This document shows positions 24,377 through 37,251 of a stretch of 64,000 bases of DNA, piece after piece. The translations under genes and the position numbers were made by a program. Position 1 is the first letter of the stretch. Every line of letters starts with the position of its first letter. The stretch is taken from NCBI GenBank assembly GCA_000469685.2, contig LS997566.1:31181496-31245495 (forward strand), in the 5' to 3' direction. The notes beneath the pieces are model-generated. The model searched no databases, was not told the DNA's origin, and worked only from the letters and a program-made list of their open reading frames with translations. The stretch comes from Haemonchus contortus. Taxonomy: Eukaryota; Nematoda; Chromadorea; Rhabditida; Trichostrongylidae.

Positions 24377-27300
24377 CTGAATGTGAGTGACCCGCGGTCG
24401 CAGGAGATTGTGCATCTACCACCAGCATGTAATCCTTCACGGACTTCGTACGATTAGCCTTAAAATTTCCTACAGAATAGGGAAATTTCGTGGGGGCCTC
24501 ATCCTATTGAGGGAATTATCTATAACCAATTCACCATCTCATTCACAAAATTACATTACAAAAACAGGTAAAAAGGAAAGCTGTTGAATAAAAAAAAAGA
24601 AAGACTCATGAGGGAAGAATGCAAACCAAGTGGCACCCCGTAACGTCTGTAGTGACTCCTCAACATTTTGCCTTAGCGAAAAATTGCAAACAGAAACGAA
24701 CAAAAAGCAGAAAAGGTTTTTGAAGGTACATGTGCACATATACTTACCAATTCTGGGAGGACATGAACGGTTGCCACAAAGAGAAATGTTCCTGCCGAGA
24801 AGAGCATGAGAACTCCAGTCGACGATTCGGAAGACCATAGCGAATCCCTTCCTAGCTGAATACAGAAAGATTGTTCTTGCTCCTACGAGGAAATGATCAA
24901 TGGGGTGAAAAATGTCATGCCGTAGTCATGAGGATAGCTTAAATGAGCAAAAAAAAAATTACAAGGAAATTACAAAAGCTGTTATGTCAGTTAAGCGTTA
25001 CCTAAATTTTCCACCCCTGAATTCATTTGTCGACTGGCTATGAACGAAGATAAAGATTAAGATAAAGCCAAAGTTACTCTGCGAGCGGAGTGGGTCTGTC
25101 TACAAATAAAGGCTTCAGCCTATTCGTTGGAGCAGAGCTGGTCAAAAATCAAGTGCTAAAACAGCTTTAAGGTGCTTAAAATCATAAAGTCTCGTCAAAC
25201 AAATTATTTCTACACCACCATATTTTCTTGAAAAAAAAACTAGCTAATTTCCATCTACTCATCTTCGAGCAGCACTTTCAGCTTCGCTCTACCCACATCC
25301 TATGAGCACCTTGATGACTTGAGACTTTGGTAGATGTAGGCGCATATAATATCTCATTAGGAGAAATTGCATTCGATAAATTTTCAAAGGAGGGATATCA
25401 AAGTAGTAGGAAGGGAGACAACTTGAATGTTGTATTTCGGGTGAACATTTTCTTTGACAAATGTATTGATGCACCCCACATTCATCGAGACTTAATGCGA
25501 TCATGGCCTGAGGGAAAGAGTGGGCATACTCCAGAAAAACTATAGCCACAACATTGACCTCGAGTCAAAGTACTCTACTTTCGCTCATCTTCAAAAGCAA
25601 TAATCTATTTACAAGTTCTCAATAACAAGAAGGATTAGGTTCATCCTTAAACCACAAAGCCCTTTCCTTATAGGAAATCGAGAACACGGCTAATTTATGT
25701 GGGGTCATCAACAGTCTGAATAAAAAGCACAAAATAAACTGCTTCCCACGTACATTTTCAACAACTGCAAACGTTACAAGGGCCGCGAACGGAGCGGCAA
25801 AACTGAAGACGAGGAGATGCTTTCGGGCACTTCGTACATCAATTCCTTCCATAAGCAGAAAAGAAACTAGCCCGAACGCAGCTGGAGCCTATAAATGAAC
25901 AAAGTTTAAGGTTATCAGACAGAGTCAATTAATAAATACTTCTTTGCATGAGCAGGAAAATAAGCAAGCTGAGATTCATTACAACTTTAACGTCACACGC
26001 CGCTTGACTTACCCAAATTGTCGCGACCAACAGTAAGAGTTTATATAATAATTAAACATTAAGAATTGAAAGTAAAATAGTTCAAAGTACCCAACAGATC
26101 TGAGAGAAAAAATAATTCGGGAGAAAAAAGGCAAACACCAAGAGGGTTAGCGTCCCTTCAACTTTTTAGAGTAAAATCTTCACCATACGAATGTTCAGAA
26201 AAATATTCGTGCGAACAATGTCAAAAGTGAAAACTATTCGAAAACTGCTGGGTTCTCAAGCACAAAAAACCAATCAGCCCTTCTCCGAGAATTTGCACTT
26301 CTTATTATTACTGCCGGTGTTACTGGTGCTGGTATTACTTACAGTGCTTTTTACTCTGAGTCGACCACCAGTAATAACAAAAAGTGCAAATCCAATAGTT
26401 CACCTAGGTTTACTTCCATATCTAATTGTAAGTTCGGAGAAACATTCAGCATATTCTGAAGCACTTTGAGATCGGCAACTAAAAAAACAGCTAGCAGTAA
26501 GAGTCTCATTCCGAATGGCCAATCCGACTTGGCTTCCTTCTCTGGCACTTTACACAACCGTTTTAGGGGGTGACCTCCAGTGGATCTACCATCTGACGTC
26601 TACTTGAACCAGAACCTAACCACTCATTCGTTTTGCTCCAGTTGCAATTAATAAAGTTATGAGTCAAACGAAGAACAAACAAAATTACCTTATGCAGCAT
26701 GATAGCGACAAAAACTATGAGTTGAACATCTGATTTGTTGATTGTCGAAGCACTACCCAGTGCGATACCATCGGCTGAAAGTAGGATATGAATCAAATCC
26801 CGAGTGGTTGTGTCGCTTTGCATCACAGAATACTGAATGAGCCTATAGACAGTGTAAAAGATCCCAAACTATCGACCAAAGCAGGTATCGATATCTCCGT
26901 AACCTACTCCATTGCGACCACCCAGAAAGGGGAACCTATAGTTTTCCTACAGTTTTCGTGTACTAGTCAGTGTGAAGCAGAATAAATGAAAACTGTGTCA
27001 TCTTATGGCAGTTATGTTTAGAACCGTTACTTCTCTGATGCAGCGAACTATGAACTCGTAAAGCGATGGATTGAAGTACGATTTCCAGTGATTTCTTGAA
27101 ATGAGAGAAAAAGTTTTCGGAGAGGGCGCGTGTTTGCTAATTGTGACAAGTTCGTAAGGAGAAGCCAGTTTTGTAGGCATTCCGCCTCGTAGGGAGAAAA
27201 AAACGAGAAAAATTATAGGAATCACTTACCCGCAGCATGCACAACGAGCCCTATAGTAGCTGAAATTCCCATTCTATTGCGTCCAGAACGATCATCTAAA

Positions 27301-30300
27301 AAAGGAGCATAACAAGTATGTATGAGATTGCTAGCAAAGTTTTGGTTCCATTGGTGAATAAACAAGTGCACTATCAGCGCCCATCAGAGTTCGTTCAAAT
27401 AGCTTGCCGATTGCTCCTTAAAAAAGGAAGCCTTGAAGAAGCCAATGGTTTCCTTTACCTCGTACTCGCTTATGAACAACTGCCCTCCCAATTGCTGCTA
27501 ATTGTAAGACCAAAGGCCTTCCCTCAAGCCATGACCAGGTTGTATTTTGGTTCTGGATTTTTGACCACCACTCGGGCGCAACGATGTGTTAGGAAGGGCA
27601 CGAAACCTTGCATAGCTCTGGGGAGAGCGATTCAGCAAACTACTTGAATACTGGCAATCTAAACCACCTTAATACTTTGCACTCAAAGGAAGGGGAAAAG
27701 CAGAAAACAGAAAGCTTCGTCGACCACTACGTCGCAACTGGACAGCTTATACTATGATTTACCACCTCCAAGCCCTTTTGATTGGTTTCAGAGCATAATA
27801 TTTGTGTAATACGCAAAAAATAATGAAGGCGGCGAGTGATTTACGAATCAAACAAAAAAATCAATAGAAAACAGAAAGAAATACTCACTCCTCGACCAAG
27901 CTGCGTTGCTAATCTGATCAACAAGTAGCATGAAAATAAATCCGAAAACAAGAGGATAACCGATTTGCTGATGTGCGCTGTGTCCAAAATAATGGTCATG
28001 ACTAGTAAGCGAATGAGCTTCTCTCGAGCCCACCTCTTGACCGACAACCACTGAAAGGAACTTCCAACATGATGCGAAAAGCTATCCAGAAAAAACAACT
28101 TCTCGGGTTATTTTAAAGAAAAAAACTCCGCGAATTATATGAACCTTTGATATTTCATTCGACCGAGAAATCATAAATGAGACATTATGCGATCAGAAAT
28201 GATGCTCAGAATTACGAAAAAAAAATTACAGGTTCGTCCAACTGACCTCTTGACCCCCTCCCCTTTCCGAATTGTATAACAGTAGCCGAAAGAAAACAAG
28301 GATATCAAGAACATGTTTAGTAAACGTTAGAACCTTGAAATGGGACACTAGACTAGGACACCATCTTTTTTATCCCGCATTTCACCGGGATATTCCCTCC
28401 AAACCCACGGACATCTCATAAATATCGTCAACAAGATGGTTCATTGAACAACCGTAATGAAGACCTTGAGATCTCCGTTTTAGCTACGTTCATATATAAG
28501 TAACAAAGTAATAGTTCCAAAGCCACCGTGGCATCAGGTGTTCGTTCACGGTCAATTGTGGAGTGAAGTGTTGGTGCAAATACCACGTATACTTACATTT
28601 CCAAAAAAAAAAGCCGAGCGAATATTGAAATGAGGATAATAAACGAACTGACCTTGATCTCGCTTCCGCCTTATCACAGTTATATCCGTCATTGGGAATG
28701 GAGAAGTCACCGATGGTGAGACCTGCCGTTTTCTTCTTGTTCTAGGATTACTAAATGATGTAAAAGGTAGCTTCAAGTGAAGTAGATGACAGCTTCATGA
28801 ATGAATGAGGTAGTTAGAGCTATACCCCATATCATCTCCATCAATTTTATCCTTGAGAACTTGGGGAATAATGCGCGGTGGCTCAGCTTTCTCAGGCTTT
28901 GTGTCTTCGAGAATGGCTTTAGCCTTGGCATGGTTGTTCACTCCAGCAAAAACAGGCTGTATTCTCTCTGTAAAAAGTTTACTCTGAATAAAAAATGATA
29001 ATTTCCTAAACTTCTCGCAACTTAGCAATTGAAATTTAGGAGAATGTATTTTACCTGACTGTGCATTATAGAGTGCTTCTACTCCTTCGGGGATGATCAC
29101 AGATAAGGCGGTCCCTAGAAGTAGTCCAGCTCCGAATATGCTTACCATACGCATTCTTGACTAAAGTTTAAAGCAATGACAAAATAACTTGAGGCTCACA
29201 TCGACAATATTAAAACCAAAAAGAAACAGCATGCATAAATCTAAATAATAGCAAGTCGAATAATAGCTATCAAGTCCTCAATATCCGAGCGCTGCGACCA
29301 GGAAAATACGCGTGGAATTTTCTTCAAACCTCATTGCAAATAGAACCAGTACCTAATACGCTTTCTATGCGAAACGACATGTTCTCCAGTTATTCGCTGG
29401 AAAGAATCAGCCATGTATACTCAGACATTCCATGATTTAATTCTACTAATATACATCGTAACTCATGCTTCTTTAAACACACAGGAAGACTCTATAGTTT
29501 CCACTCTTTCATAGCATTTCATGCTCCCAAAAATAAACGCGTACAAAGTAAGATTGTTGGCTACCAAAGGCTACTACTTCGGTGCCTCTTCTCACTCCTC
29601 AGATAAGGACCAACATACATATAAGTGCATGTCGGGCCTCATATAGGGAGTGAACGAGGCATTGAAATGGTAGCACTGGTAAGACAAAGACGACGAACAA
29701 GTGCATTGTTTGAGTATACACCTAGTACTTTATGAACTTTGTCTTCGATCAAACCCGCTGAAATATGCAAGCCAGGTGGCGCCGCGATCATTTCGTCGGA
29801 GCTTTCGCTAGATTTATATTTTTTTTCGGCTCTCAGTGAGATTCACTGTTTATCGGTCCATTTGCATTTCTCCCACAGAAAGATCCTTCTTTATCAAATG
29901 AGCACATCGTCTTAAACTCAAAAATGATTCCCCGCGTTTTTCCTTTATTTAGAGAAAGGCACCTACTGATCAAAGAAGCCACAGGAAGTCGCATAAGGGA
30001 AAAAGAAGTAAAGACTTGAAACGTGAGACTTCTATCTTGGCCACTATCCATGTACAGCACAAGAAAAAAGATTTTTACAGTACGCGTTCTGGTGGCACAA
30101 CAGTTTCCAAGTGGATGGACTGTACACAACAGCCAATTACAGAGTCTAACAAGAAAAAATATCCAATGAAAAAGGTCCAAAACAAACCTCGGACATGCTG
30201 AACATCATTGGCACAGATCCGGCGAAATAGCTGCCAATGAACATAGAACCCGAAAGGACTGTCAGGAATCCTATGCCTTCCATGATCTCCTGAAAGGTCT

Positions 30301-30316
30301 TAGGGTCGACGGACAT
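24377..30316 (-). CDS. SLC39A9: ZIP9-type zinc transporter (SLC39A9 homologue), 3' end incomplete
   Basis: ZIP-family metal importer; in other animals ZIP9 sits in Golgi and plasma membranes. Exons in transcript order: 30316-30188, 29160-29055, 28967-28826, 28741-28653, 28050-27889, 27295-27230, 26774-26689, 25888-25754, 24855-24748 and 24458-24377, all phase-compatible, giving 368 residues so far. Recognisable segments: TM1 [18 protein letters not shown]2 [23 protein letters not shown]3 [16 protein letters not shown]4 [16 protein letters not shown] with the HxxxD metal site; TM5 [36 protein letters not shown]; and [21 protein letters not shown]. These align in order with human ZIP9. The TM2-TM3 loop (exons 3-4) is longer than in human and basic, and becomes His-containing before TM3. 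The last found exon ends AGHSHS, matching GHSH in human ZIP9, so one final exon with the last membrane helix is missing. Its acceptor (TTTTAAG) is weak. The first Met chosen (MSVDP) fits the family length. Confidence 0.92.
26291..26391 (+). other. 101-nt hairpin in a ZIP9 intron
   Basis: ATTTGCACTTCTTATTATTA (26291-) pairs with the segment ending AAAAGTGCAAAT (26391): about 23 of 26 positions with two mismatches and a 3-base bulge, around a 46-base loop. The size fits a microRNA precursor or a tiny fold-back. Expression is unknown. Confidence 0.4.
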
Positions 30317-30547
30317 CGTGCTAGGCACCCGAACAATGAACTCGAGACAAGCGAAAAGTATCGACTGCGAGTGACATGTTATCTCGTGTACATGACAAGT
30401 TATAATTGTGCTCACATGAAAAAATTCGGTTTGAGTCCAATTTCCTACCGTAATGCTGATCGTACAATAATTAGTGGAACATCACTGTTCCGATCACCAG
30501 CAGCGTACAGAGGTTATAGCGCATATCCGACTTCTGACCTACCTTGG

Positions 30548-30812
30548 GCACGCTCAGTCTAGGCAGAATCGTTAGATCGACATCCATACCTCGACTGCGA
30601 AGGCGGAAGCGTGATCCAAAGGCACTGCGAGCCGACGATGTGTCAGCGCACAACGTTTCAATAGCTGTTCTGTGATTGTTATTAGGGATTAGGGAGGGAT
30701 CGCGAGCTGAACTATCGACCTTGCTTCGAGGTGGCAGTCGAGGGAGCCATTCACACATGACCTTTCGACAATCAGAAAATGAATAGCGATGAAAAGAAAG
30801 CCTCTCTCGCAA
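30548..30812 (-). CDS. Candidate 5' exon upstream of ZIP9, unrecognised
   Basis: The open frame ends at CCCAAG/GTAGGTCAG, a good donor in phase 0. The product is Arg- and Ser-rich (SSARDPSLIPNNN, FGSRFRLRSRG) and ends MDVDLTILPRLSVPK. It lies just upstream of ZIP9 exon 1 on the same strand, so it could be an alternative 5' exon or a separate gene. No acceptor in phase with the ZIP9 start was found. Confidence 0.22.
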
Positions 30813-31307
30813 AGATAGTACTGCTACTATCTATCCTATTCTTATATACCTTCCTTCCTTTCCCATAAACGCTGTTCTTTCACTTCCAGTTGGGTAGAGC
30901 TGTTAGCAAATTCACTCGCGTTCAGCTGCAGGCCCACACAAGTATCCCTATTTCTGCGGAGAGTGTCACCTCACAAAATCTTTGCCTACGTGCCAGCAGT
31001 CGCTGTCGTAGAGCATTGAGGGACTAACCACAGTCCGGTGCACCTTGCTTTTGAGCGCTCTGAATGACCGTCCATCAAGAAGGATACAAGCGATCTCTCT
31101 CCATCTCATCCACTCTACGTTGATTCGAACCTTCAAAGAATGAATCAGCTACCGTCAATAGCTTAATTACTGGCCTAGCATGGGGAGTCTTAGACAATTC
31201 CATTTATTCTATAAGGCAGTTTACGTTGGCTCCTTACTCCTTGAGGCATAGGAACATGGTCTTTCTCAAAGTAAGCCGGATCGTGTTCTCCATCAGAGTA
31301 AGATCTA

Positions 31308-32566
31308 CAGGGTGTCCCAAAATTATTTGCGCCGATTTATAGCAATATATTTGAAACTTCTCAACTGCGAAAGACGATGGAACTCCTATGCACGCTAGCT
31401 AACACTATGTGCTACAACATGCTACAGTCGCCTTTAAAAATATCCCCCATGAGCGCGAATAGAAGTCAAAGTTTGCTTTCGACTCGATCGTATGTGGCAC
31501 GCAGGTATCCTTCTCCATTTCTTCCCAGCCGTCCTCCAGCTTTTGCATTCTAGGACTCCAAACTGGGACTGCAAACTCGACTAATCAGGGACCATTCGTG
31601 GGATTCAAGTTAATCAAGTTCTGGGAAATAAGACAACCATTCCTCTTCACCAATGAAGTTGGGCAGCTGTCGTCGGCACCACTCGCGGGCAAGCTTGGCT
31701 CTGTGGGCTAGAGTAGCGTCCTGCTGGAAGGACTATGAGATGTTTCAGGAAACGTAGTCGGATCAATGTTTCATATACTTCATCAGTACGCCGTTTGAGT
31801 ACTGGTTTTGGTCAATTTTTATGCCTGCACCGAAGAAACCATGAGCGGCTTACCCTTGCCAGTGATTTCCTCGAAAAACATCATTTTACTGTTCTGATAA
31901 CAACCTTTTTGTGAGATATTACACGCTGGATGTATCTTTTCGAAAATCGAACGTTTTGGTTGTTGAGGAATGGTTTTATCGTAAAAAATTTTTTGATCAG
32001 AGAAAACGACGAAGGGTTGCGTGTCATCACTCAAGTGGGTCTGCGACTTTCTGCATTTTTTGACCCTGCAGAATCTATTGAGATCGGGATTGGAGCATAC
32101 GATAGGAATGGTAGTGAGGCTTCTGCATGACATTCTTCCATCGCGACAACTCGTGTAAGACGTGCCCCTTGACTTCGTTTTGATGGGTCACCCAGGATCC
32201 CGACCGATTGGCATACGGACCATTTTAATAGTCCTATCTTCAGAAAAATTGTACCTTTCTATCTTTCCTAGTTTGTCTCTGATTCAATCTTCTTTTCTAT
32301 ATCGTTTAATAGCCTCCTATACGGTTATTAGAAAAATCCCAAAGAATTTCATAACGCCCTTCCACTTCTCGCGCGTCAATGATTGCAAGTGGCATTGAAT
32401 GAGCCTCCTCCATCTGATAGATATTGGGAGTTCCACATCAGAAACCATGCATATTGCAAGGAAACCTTCTTATGCAGCTAATTAATAGCAGGTAATGTGA
32501 ATTTGATAGATTATTTCTACCTTAAAAATTACTGAACTTTGGCGCAAATAATTTCGGGACACCCTG
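31308..32566 (-). mobile_element. Tc1/mariner-type transposon, decayed
   Basis: 26-bp terminal inverted repeats (CAGGGTGTCCCAAAATTATT... and its complement, one mismatch) are flanked by TA at 31306-31307 and 32567-32568. The minus strand keeps pieces of a transposase: 32133-31819 contains FVVFSDQKIFYDK, the region of the first catalytic Asp, and weak C-terminal similarity remains near 31640-31500. Stops and frameshifts are numerous. The termini are much better preserved than the gene. Confidence 0.88.
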
Positions 32567-33018
32567 TATAACTTCCGCAGTTTGCCCTCAAGTTCTTCTT
32601 TCTCTCCCCTATCAAAGCTCTGCCATCATCTCAGCGGATGGTATTCAATGGACCATCTAAGAATCCTTTGTAATGACGTTCAATGTTACCAAGAAGCTGG
32701 CAGCTAAGAGCTACTCTCTGCTTACGCCAAACGTGAAGTCTATTGCTCTAGTTGGGGCGTAAGGAGCGTGTACAGTTGTCTTAGACCCATCGTACATGCC
32801 CTTGATGGGAGATTAGATGTTCCACAACGGTTGGCTCTTGAAGTGCTGTCCAAATGACTGGCCGCAGTAAGCGTTCGAACCCTATTCAAGATCGAAAAGT
32901 TGTAATACCTGTGATTGAGAGATGACCTTTTCAACTTTCTAGCAAGCGATTATGAAGCCCATTATGAAACCCTTTGCAGCCCTTCCCATGAAAATAACTT
33001 TCCGTGCAGCGTTCTTAC

Positions 33019-33216
33019 TTGAATGGCAAGTAAAATGGTTACATTTGTATATTTCAACGCGTGAAATGCAAACAAACAAATGCAAGCTTTCGACATTATT
33101 TTCATCAATTGTGGAGCTCGGGGCGCCGAGGCACTCCGAGCACTTATCATCTTGTTCGTAAGATCCTGATGGTTCAGAATTAACCCAAACGGAAACATAG
33201 TCTTGGAGCAGTATGC
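33019..33216 (-). CDS. Candidate coding exon, unrecognised
   Basis: The segment is bounded by CTTTGCAG and by a strong GTAAGAAC donor. The open frame enters in phase 1 and leaves in phase 1 (66 codons; motifs YVSVWVNSEPSG, DDKCSECLGAPSS, CNHFTCHSS). Four cysteines in C-x2-C and C-x4-C arrangement may bind metal or form disulfides. No neighbouring exon was joined with confidence. Confidence 0.3.
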
Positions 33217-34184
33217 CTGCAAAGCAAAGAAGGGACAAATAGGCAAGAGGTGACTTTCCGTCCCTAAGTGTAGGTGCATTCAACTGGCACTTCTGATTGT
33301 AGAAGTGTTTTAAGGATATGGTGGGAAAGGGAATGATTCACATACAACTAGATGTTCGTCGACAAAATGCAACCTCTAAAGACTGAGAAATTCAGCAACA
33401 CAGGAAGAGAATAAAGAGTTAAAGAGTCAAAAGTTATGGACCGTGCAAGATTACGGCAAAATCCATAGCCACCCTTTTTCTTGTGTTAAGAAAAAAGTCA
33501 GAGAAAGAGAGAGAAATGTAAGAGACAAACTCTCTGACAGCTGAGCTAATGATCCACCACTGAAGGCTCCACTTCAATGGGAAGGATGGCTGTGATACAG
33601 GAACGCTTTTGCACGCAGTAGGTCGGATTACAGGAACTTGTTACAGGAACCCTGCCATTGAATAAAAAGTACGGGCTGAGTGTGTCATATTTTACAGACG
33701 AGATTTCATTTTTCTAAAGTTCATTACACAACGTAAGAACGCCAACTAATTTTTGGAAAAGAAGAGTAATTACTTTCTAAGATGCTTGGTGTAGGTATCC
33801 ATTTCGGTAAACGTCTCACTGGCCAATTGCTCAGATACGTGAACGGATGAAGTATGAGGGCGATTATTCCAAATTTCATGTGAGGTTTCATTTTGGAGTT
33901 TATGTCAACAGCGTCTTTTTATTTGCTTAAACTGAACGAACGAGAAAAAGGGGGCTCTATAAAGGAATAAATAAATATATATACCTGTATATAAATTTAT
34001 CATAATTCCGGAGAGTATTGTTCACGTTGAACATTACCTGAAAGGGTTTCGAATCTTAATCACAAATAGGCAATCACCACCTGTTCGGCAACATTTGACA
34101 CCACTTGATGGCCCGACGTTCCCACGAAGTTCGCCAAAGAACTGCACTTAGTGGTTTCGATCACTCGTTCTAGGTGGGCCCTTA

Positions 34185-34424
34185 TCAATACCGAATATTG
34201 ACCCAACTGCTATGAATAGTAGCCCATGAGGGAGCCAATGGATCAATACGTCCATTAGGATACCACGCTATCAGCGGTTCCGATGTATGCCATGCCAAAC
34301 TAGTGCTCAAAGCAGTGAATGGTCCCATAGGGTGAAGCATATAGGCCTGGGTATGCGTTTCAGCGAAAAAGTTCCCTTGTAATGTAAGCAACACCTGCGG
34401 GGGACCGGTAATATTTATGCTCTA
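34185..34424 (-). CDS. Candidate coding exon, unrecognised
   Basis: After a TTATCTTCTATAG acceptor, an open frame of about 78 codons runs to a TGA (N-terminal SINITGPPQV, C-terminal SSWVNIRY). Its composition looks coding (Trp, Pro, His, few low-complexity runs). It lies on the same strand as the signal-peptide exon at 35130-35023 and the segment at 33216-33019 and may belong with one of them, but I could not join them in phase. Confidence 0.3.
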
Positions 34425-35022
34425 TAGAAGATAAAGGAAAGAAAAGGTACGCTAAAGAACTAAGACCAGGCAAAAACAAGCTTGATCCATTCAGATTTAG
34501 AATCGTCTACAGTTGGAGTTATGCAGCGATTTCTTCGACTTGCATTCGATGAAACAAATGGATTCAGCCTCACTGCATTTCTAGAACTTCAAACTCGATG
34601 CGACTTCATTTATCGGGAAGCTGACTTTGCTGAAAGAATTCATTAGGGGAGAAATACTTCCAAGAAGTTTCAAATAGTGTAATTTCGGAGTGCCGGACAG
34701 TTTTGACAAACACCTTTCCCGTTTTTGCTGGGCAGCGATCGCAACGCTCAAATCAAACGATCTCGGGGTAAAACGAGGACGATTTAAAGTGGGACAAAGT
34801 AAAAGTAAGTAAATATTTACTGGAGCAATCCAAAAAAATTGCAGCAACATTCCGGGGAAATGGGGAGATAGTACGTATATTGACCACTAGGAGAATCTCA
34901 CAAAAATGGTAAAATGAGCTACTCAAGCGGTCACGCATAGCAACATATGGGCATAATAATGCTGTAGCAGGTTTGCTGCCGAGTATGATCGTCACAAAGG
35001 GTTTACAGTGCTACGATACAAC

Positions 35023-35130
35023 CTCATGAACAGGACCACAATAATGGGAGATTCTTTGTGGATTAATGGGCTGCAAGCAGTACGGTAGCGCAATCCAGTT
35101 TGACAGGAAAATGATGATAAGAAGTAGCAT
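35023..35130 (-). CDS. Candidate signal-peptide exon of a secreted protein
   Basis: The 36-codon segment starts MLLLIIIFLSNWIALPYC, a strong signal-peptide profile, and ends at a GAG/GTTGTA donor in phase 0. A GAAATGTTTCAG acceptor 65 bases upstream (35196) could receive a spliced leader. The next exon is uncertain: joining to CATTATTATGCC near 34966 gives a 48-residue peptide ending in TGA, but that acceptor has a poor pyrimidine tract. No family is recognised. Confidence 0.3.
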
Positions 35131-35204
35131 AATACCGCGACTGCTCGTACGCGAACTTTCAAAACATACACGAATTGCTGATCAGGACCCGAACTCTGAA
35201 ACAT

Positions 35205-37242
35205 TTCGAATTCCTTTGAAGCAATAGGATATCACACGCGAGGAATACCTTACTTAGCAGTTGCGATACCTTGAGCGCTTCATTTGGCAGCGAATATTCC
35301 ACAAGAAAAAGCCTGACGCGAAAGTTTGAAGAACAGCAAGTTAGAGCTATTTTTCGGATGCACCATGCATTCGATTCCTTTCCAGCAATGTAATGCCCTT
35401 GACATCTGACTGTGATTGACTTTTTGGGACAGCGACAGCTTCAGTCAGTATCCCTTTGAGCATTAATTCCTTCAAGTTCCCAGTCCCGCATAGATGGAGG
35501 ACATTCCTAGTTCTTCCTAGTTCAGACTCGATTCCGATGAGCATCAGATCGAGATTAACCCGTTGAAGGGCCGTCCAAAGCAAAGACCTATTTCGGGTCA
35601 ATAGGAGTGAAATCAGGGTGCAATTAGGGATTACAAGGAAACTGATGGATAGTCACTGTATTCAGGTCAAACCAACGTACTCGTTAAGTTACTCGAATAA
35701 GAGTAGGTTGACTGAGAAAAAAGAACTGATAAAAAACTATTCAGCTGGTCTCGATCGGCTGGCTCTATGCATTTCAGATTTACATTTAGCATTTAAGATT
35801 ATATGTTGACACTTACCTGATCACATCACAAATCAAAAGGGATAAAGAAGAATAAAGGGAAAAAAATCGAAACTTCCGTTATATGCAGGTAAAGCTAATA
35901 TGCATAAGCTACTGATAACATAATAGTGTTATCTTTTCAGTAAGACTAATCAGCATATCAAAAACACTTTAAGACTAATTTAGAACTTCCATATATCGTA
36001 AGGAATAGAAGCAGCTCTTCACGAATAAATATGGGTCACACATTGAAGCGCTACGTGGGCTGGGAAAGTGACGGTGAACGGGATCCCATATGGAGATTAG
36101 CATAGATCTTGGCTCATCTCCTCATCCCTTTTCAATAAGCGGGACGATTCTCCTGGTTAGCTATACATTCATTGTTTTGCATTTTTGAGCAATATCCAGT
36201 TAGAAAAATCGAAGAACCAGGAATTCACCCCAATTATTCCCTCAAGTGATTATCCTCAAAATGGAAGGAAGGCTTTATAGAGCTGATTCAAATACACAAG
36301 AATGTTGTAATTTACATGCTATTAGGACTAATAAAACACAAAGAGGAGGCTCCGGTGCATAGACGACGGATCCTCTGTATAATGGGTTATTAGTTAGATT
36401 TTTTCGGGAATATAGTTGTTAGACAGGCTCACAACTACCCCTGAAACTAAAAGAAATGAATACGAAACCGATGTTGAGGTGTCTTCACTGGGTTATAACA
36501 AGATGGGATCCAGCACGAAGCGCGTGTAGGTGCCGAATAAATTTAGGCGTGATTTGTTACTGTAATTCTTTCTAACACGCAAGTGCACGAGCTGCACGTG
36601 TTTTACGTCAAAGTACTACTACAACTGCAAACCTTTGGATTCGCCGCTGTTTCCTAATAATCAAGCCTAACGTTGATTTAGAGTAGGCAACAGGACTGCT
36701 CCTGCTCACACTTGGTGACTACGTAGTGCTGTGCTTGGTGGGAGCAACCAATGGGAGCTAAGTCTAAGTATGTTTTTAGTTTGAGTTACTTGAGTTGCTT
36801 TTCTGTGAGGAAATATGAGTATTTGGAGCAAACTTCTCGTTCAGGTACGTCATTGTTCAGCTAGCAAGCGTGATAACTGGTTCTACGAGAGTCTGGGTAC
36901 GGGAGAGAGCTGCAGAGAAGTTCTCAGGGATTTTTCATGATCCAGCTCGTAGGTTCCTTTTCGATTACCCCAGTTCTACGATCAAAATATAGCTCTTTTT
37001 CAGTAGGTAGAAGCTGTTTGTTCGAAGAATCGCGACGGATTAAAGGCAAAAATGACCTCCCTAAACGGGTCAAGCAGATGTATAATATAGAAAACTGAGC
37101 AAAGCTTCGAATTTGTGTCGCATTATCTAGTAAAAGTGAATAAAAGTTTACAGACGCTTATTGTAGTATATGCCTATAAGATTATGTTCGTGGAATATTT
37201 GATCACACATTTTCGATTAGTGTTTTCTGTGTTCTGACGGTT
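35205..37242. other. No gene seen
   Basis: AT-rich. The frame at 35601-35347 (minus) has no recognisable motif. The right end is the SRPRB promoter region. Confidence 0.45.
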
Positions 37243-37251
37243 TTTGATCAG
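37243..37251 (+). promoter_or_regulatory. Candidate trans-splice acceptor of SRPRB
   Basis: TTTGATCAG abuts the ATG of SRPRB. An acceptor without a leader intron or exon in view is typical of spliced-leader addition in nematodes. Confidence 0.5.

Noticed and set aside
26191..26469. 92-codon plus frame with a run of Leu and Val resembling a membrane helix
   Set aside because: It lies in a ZIP9 intron and the hydrophobic run is created by the hairpin at 26291-26391.
27318..27647. 109-codon plus frame inside a ZIP9 intron
   Set aside because: No motif and opposite strand to a well-supported gene; could be chance.
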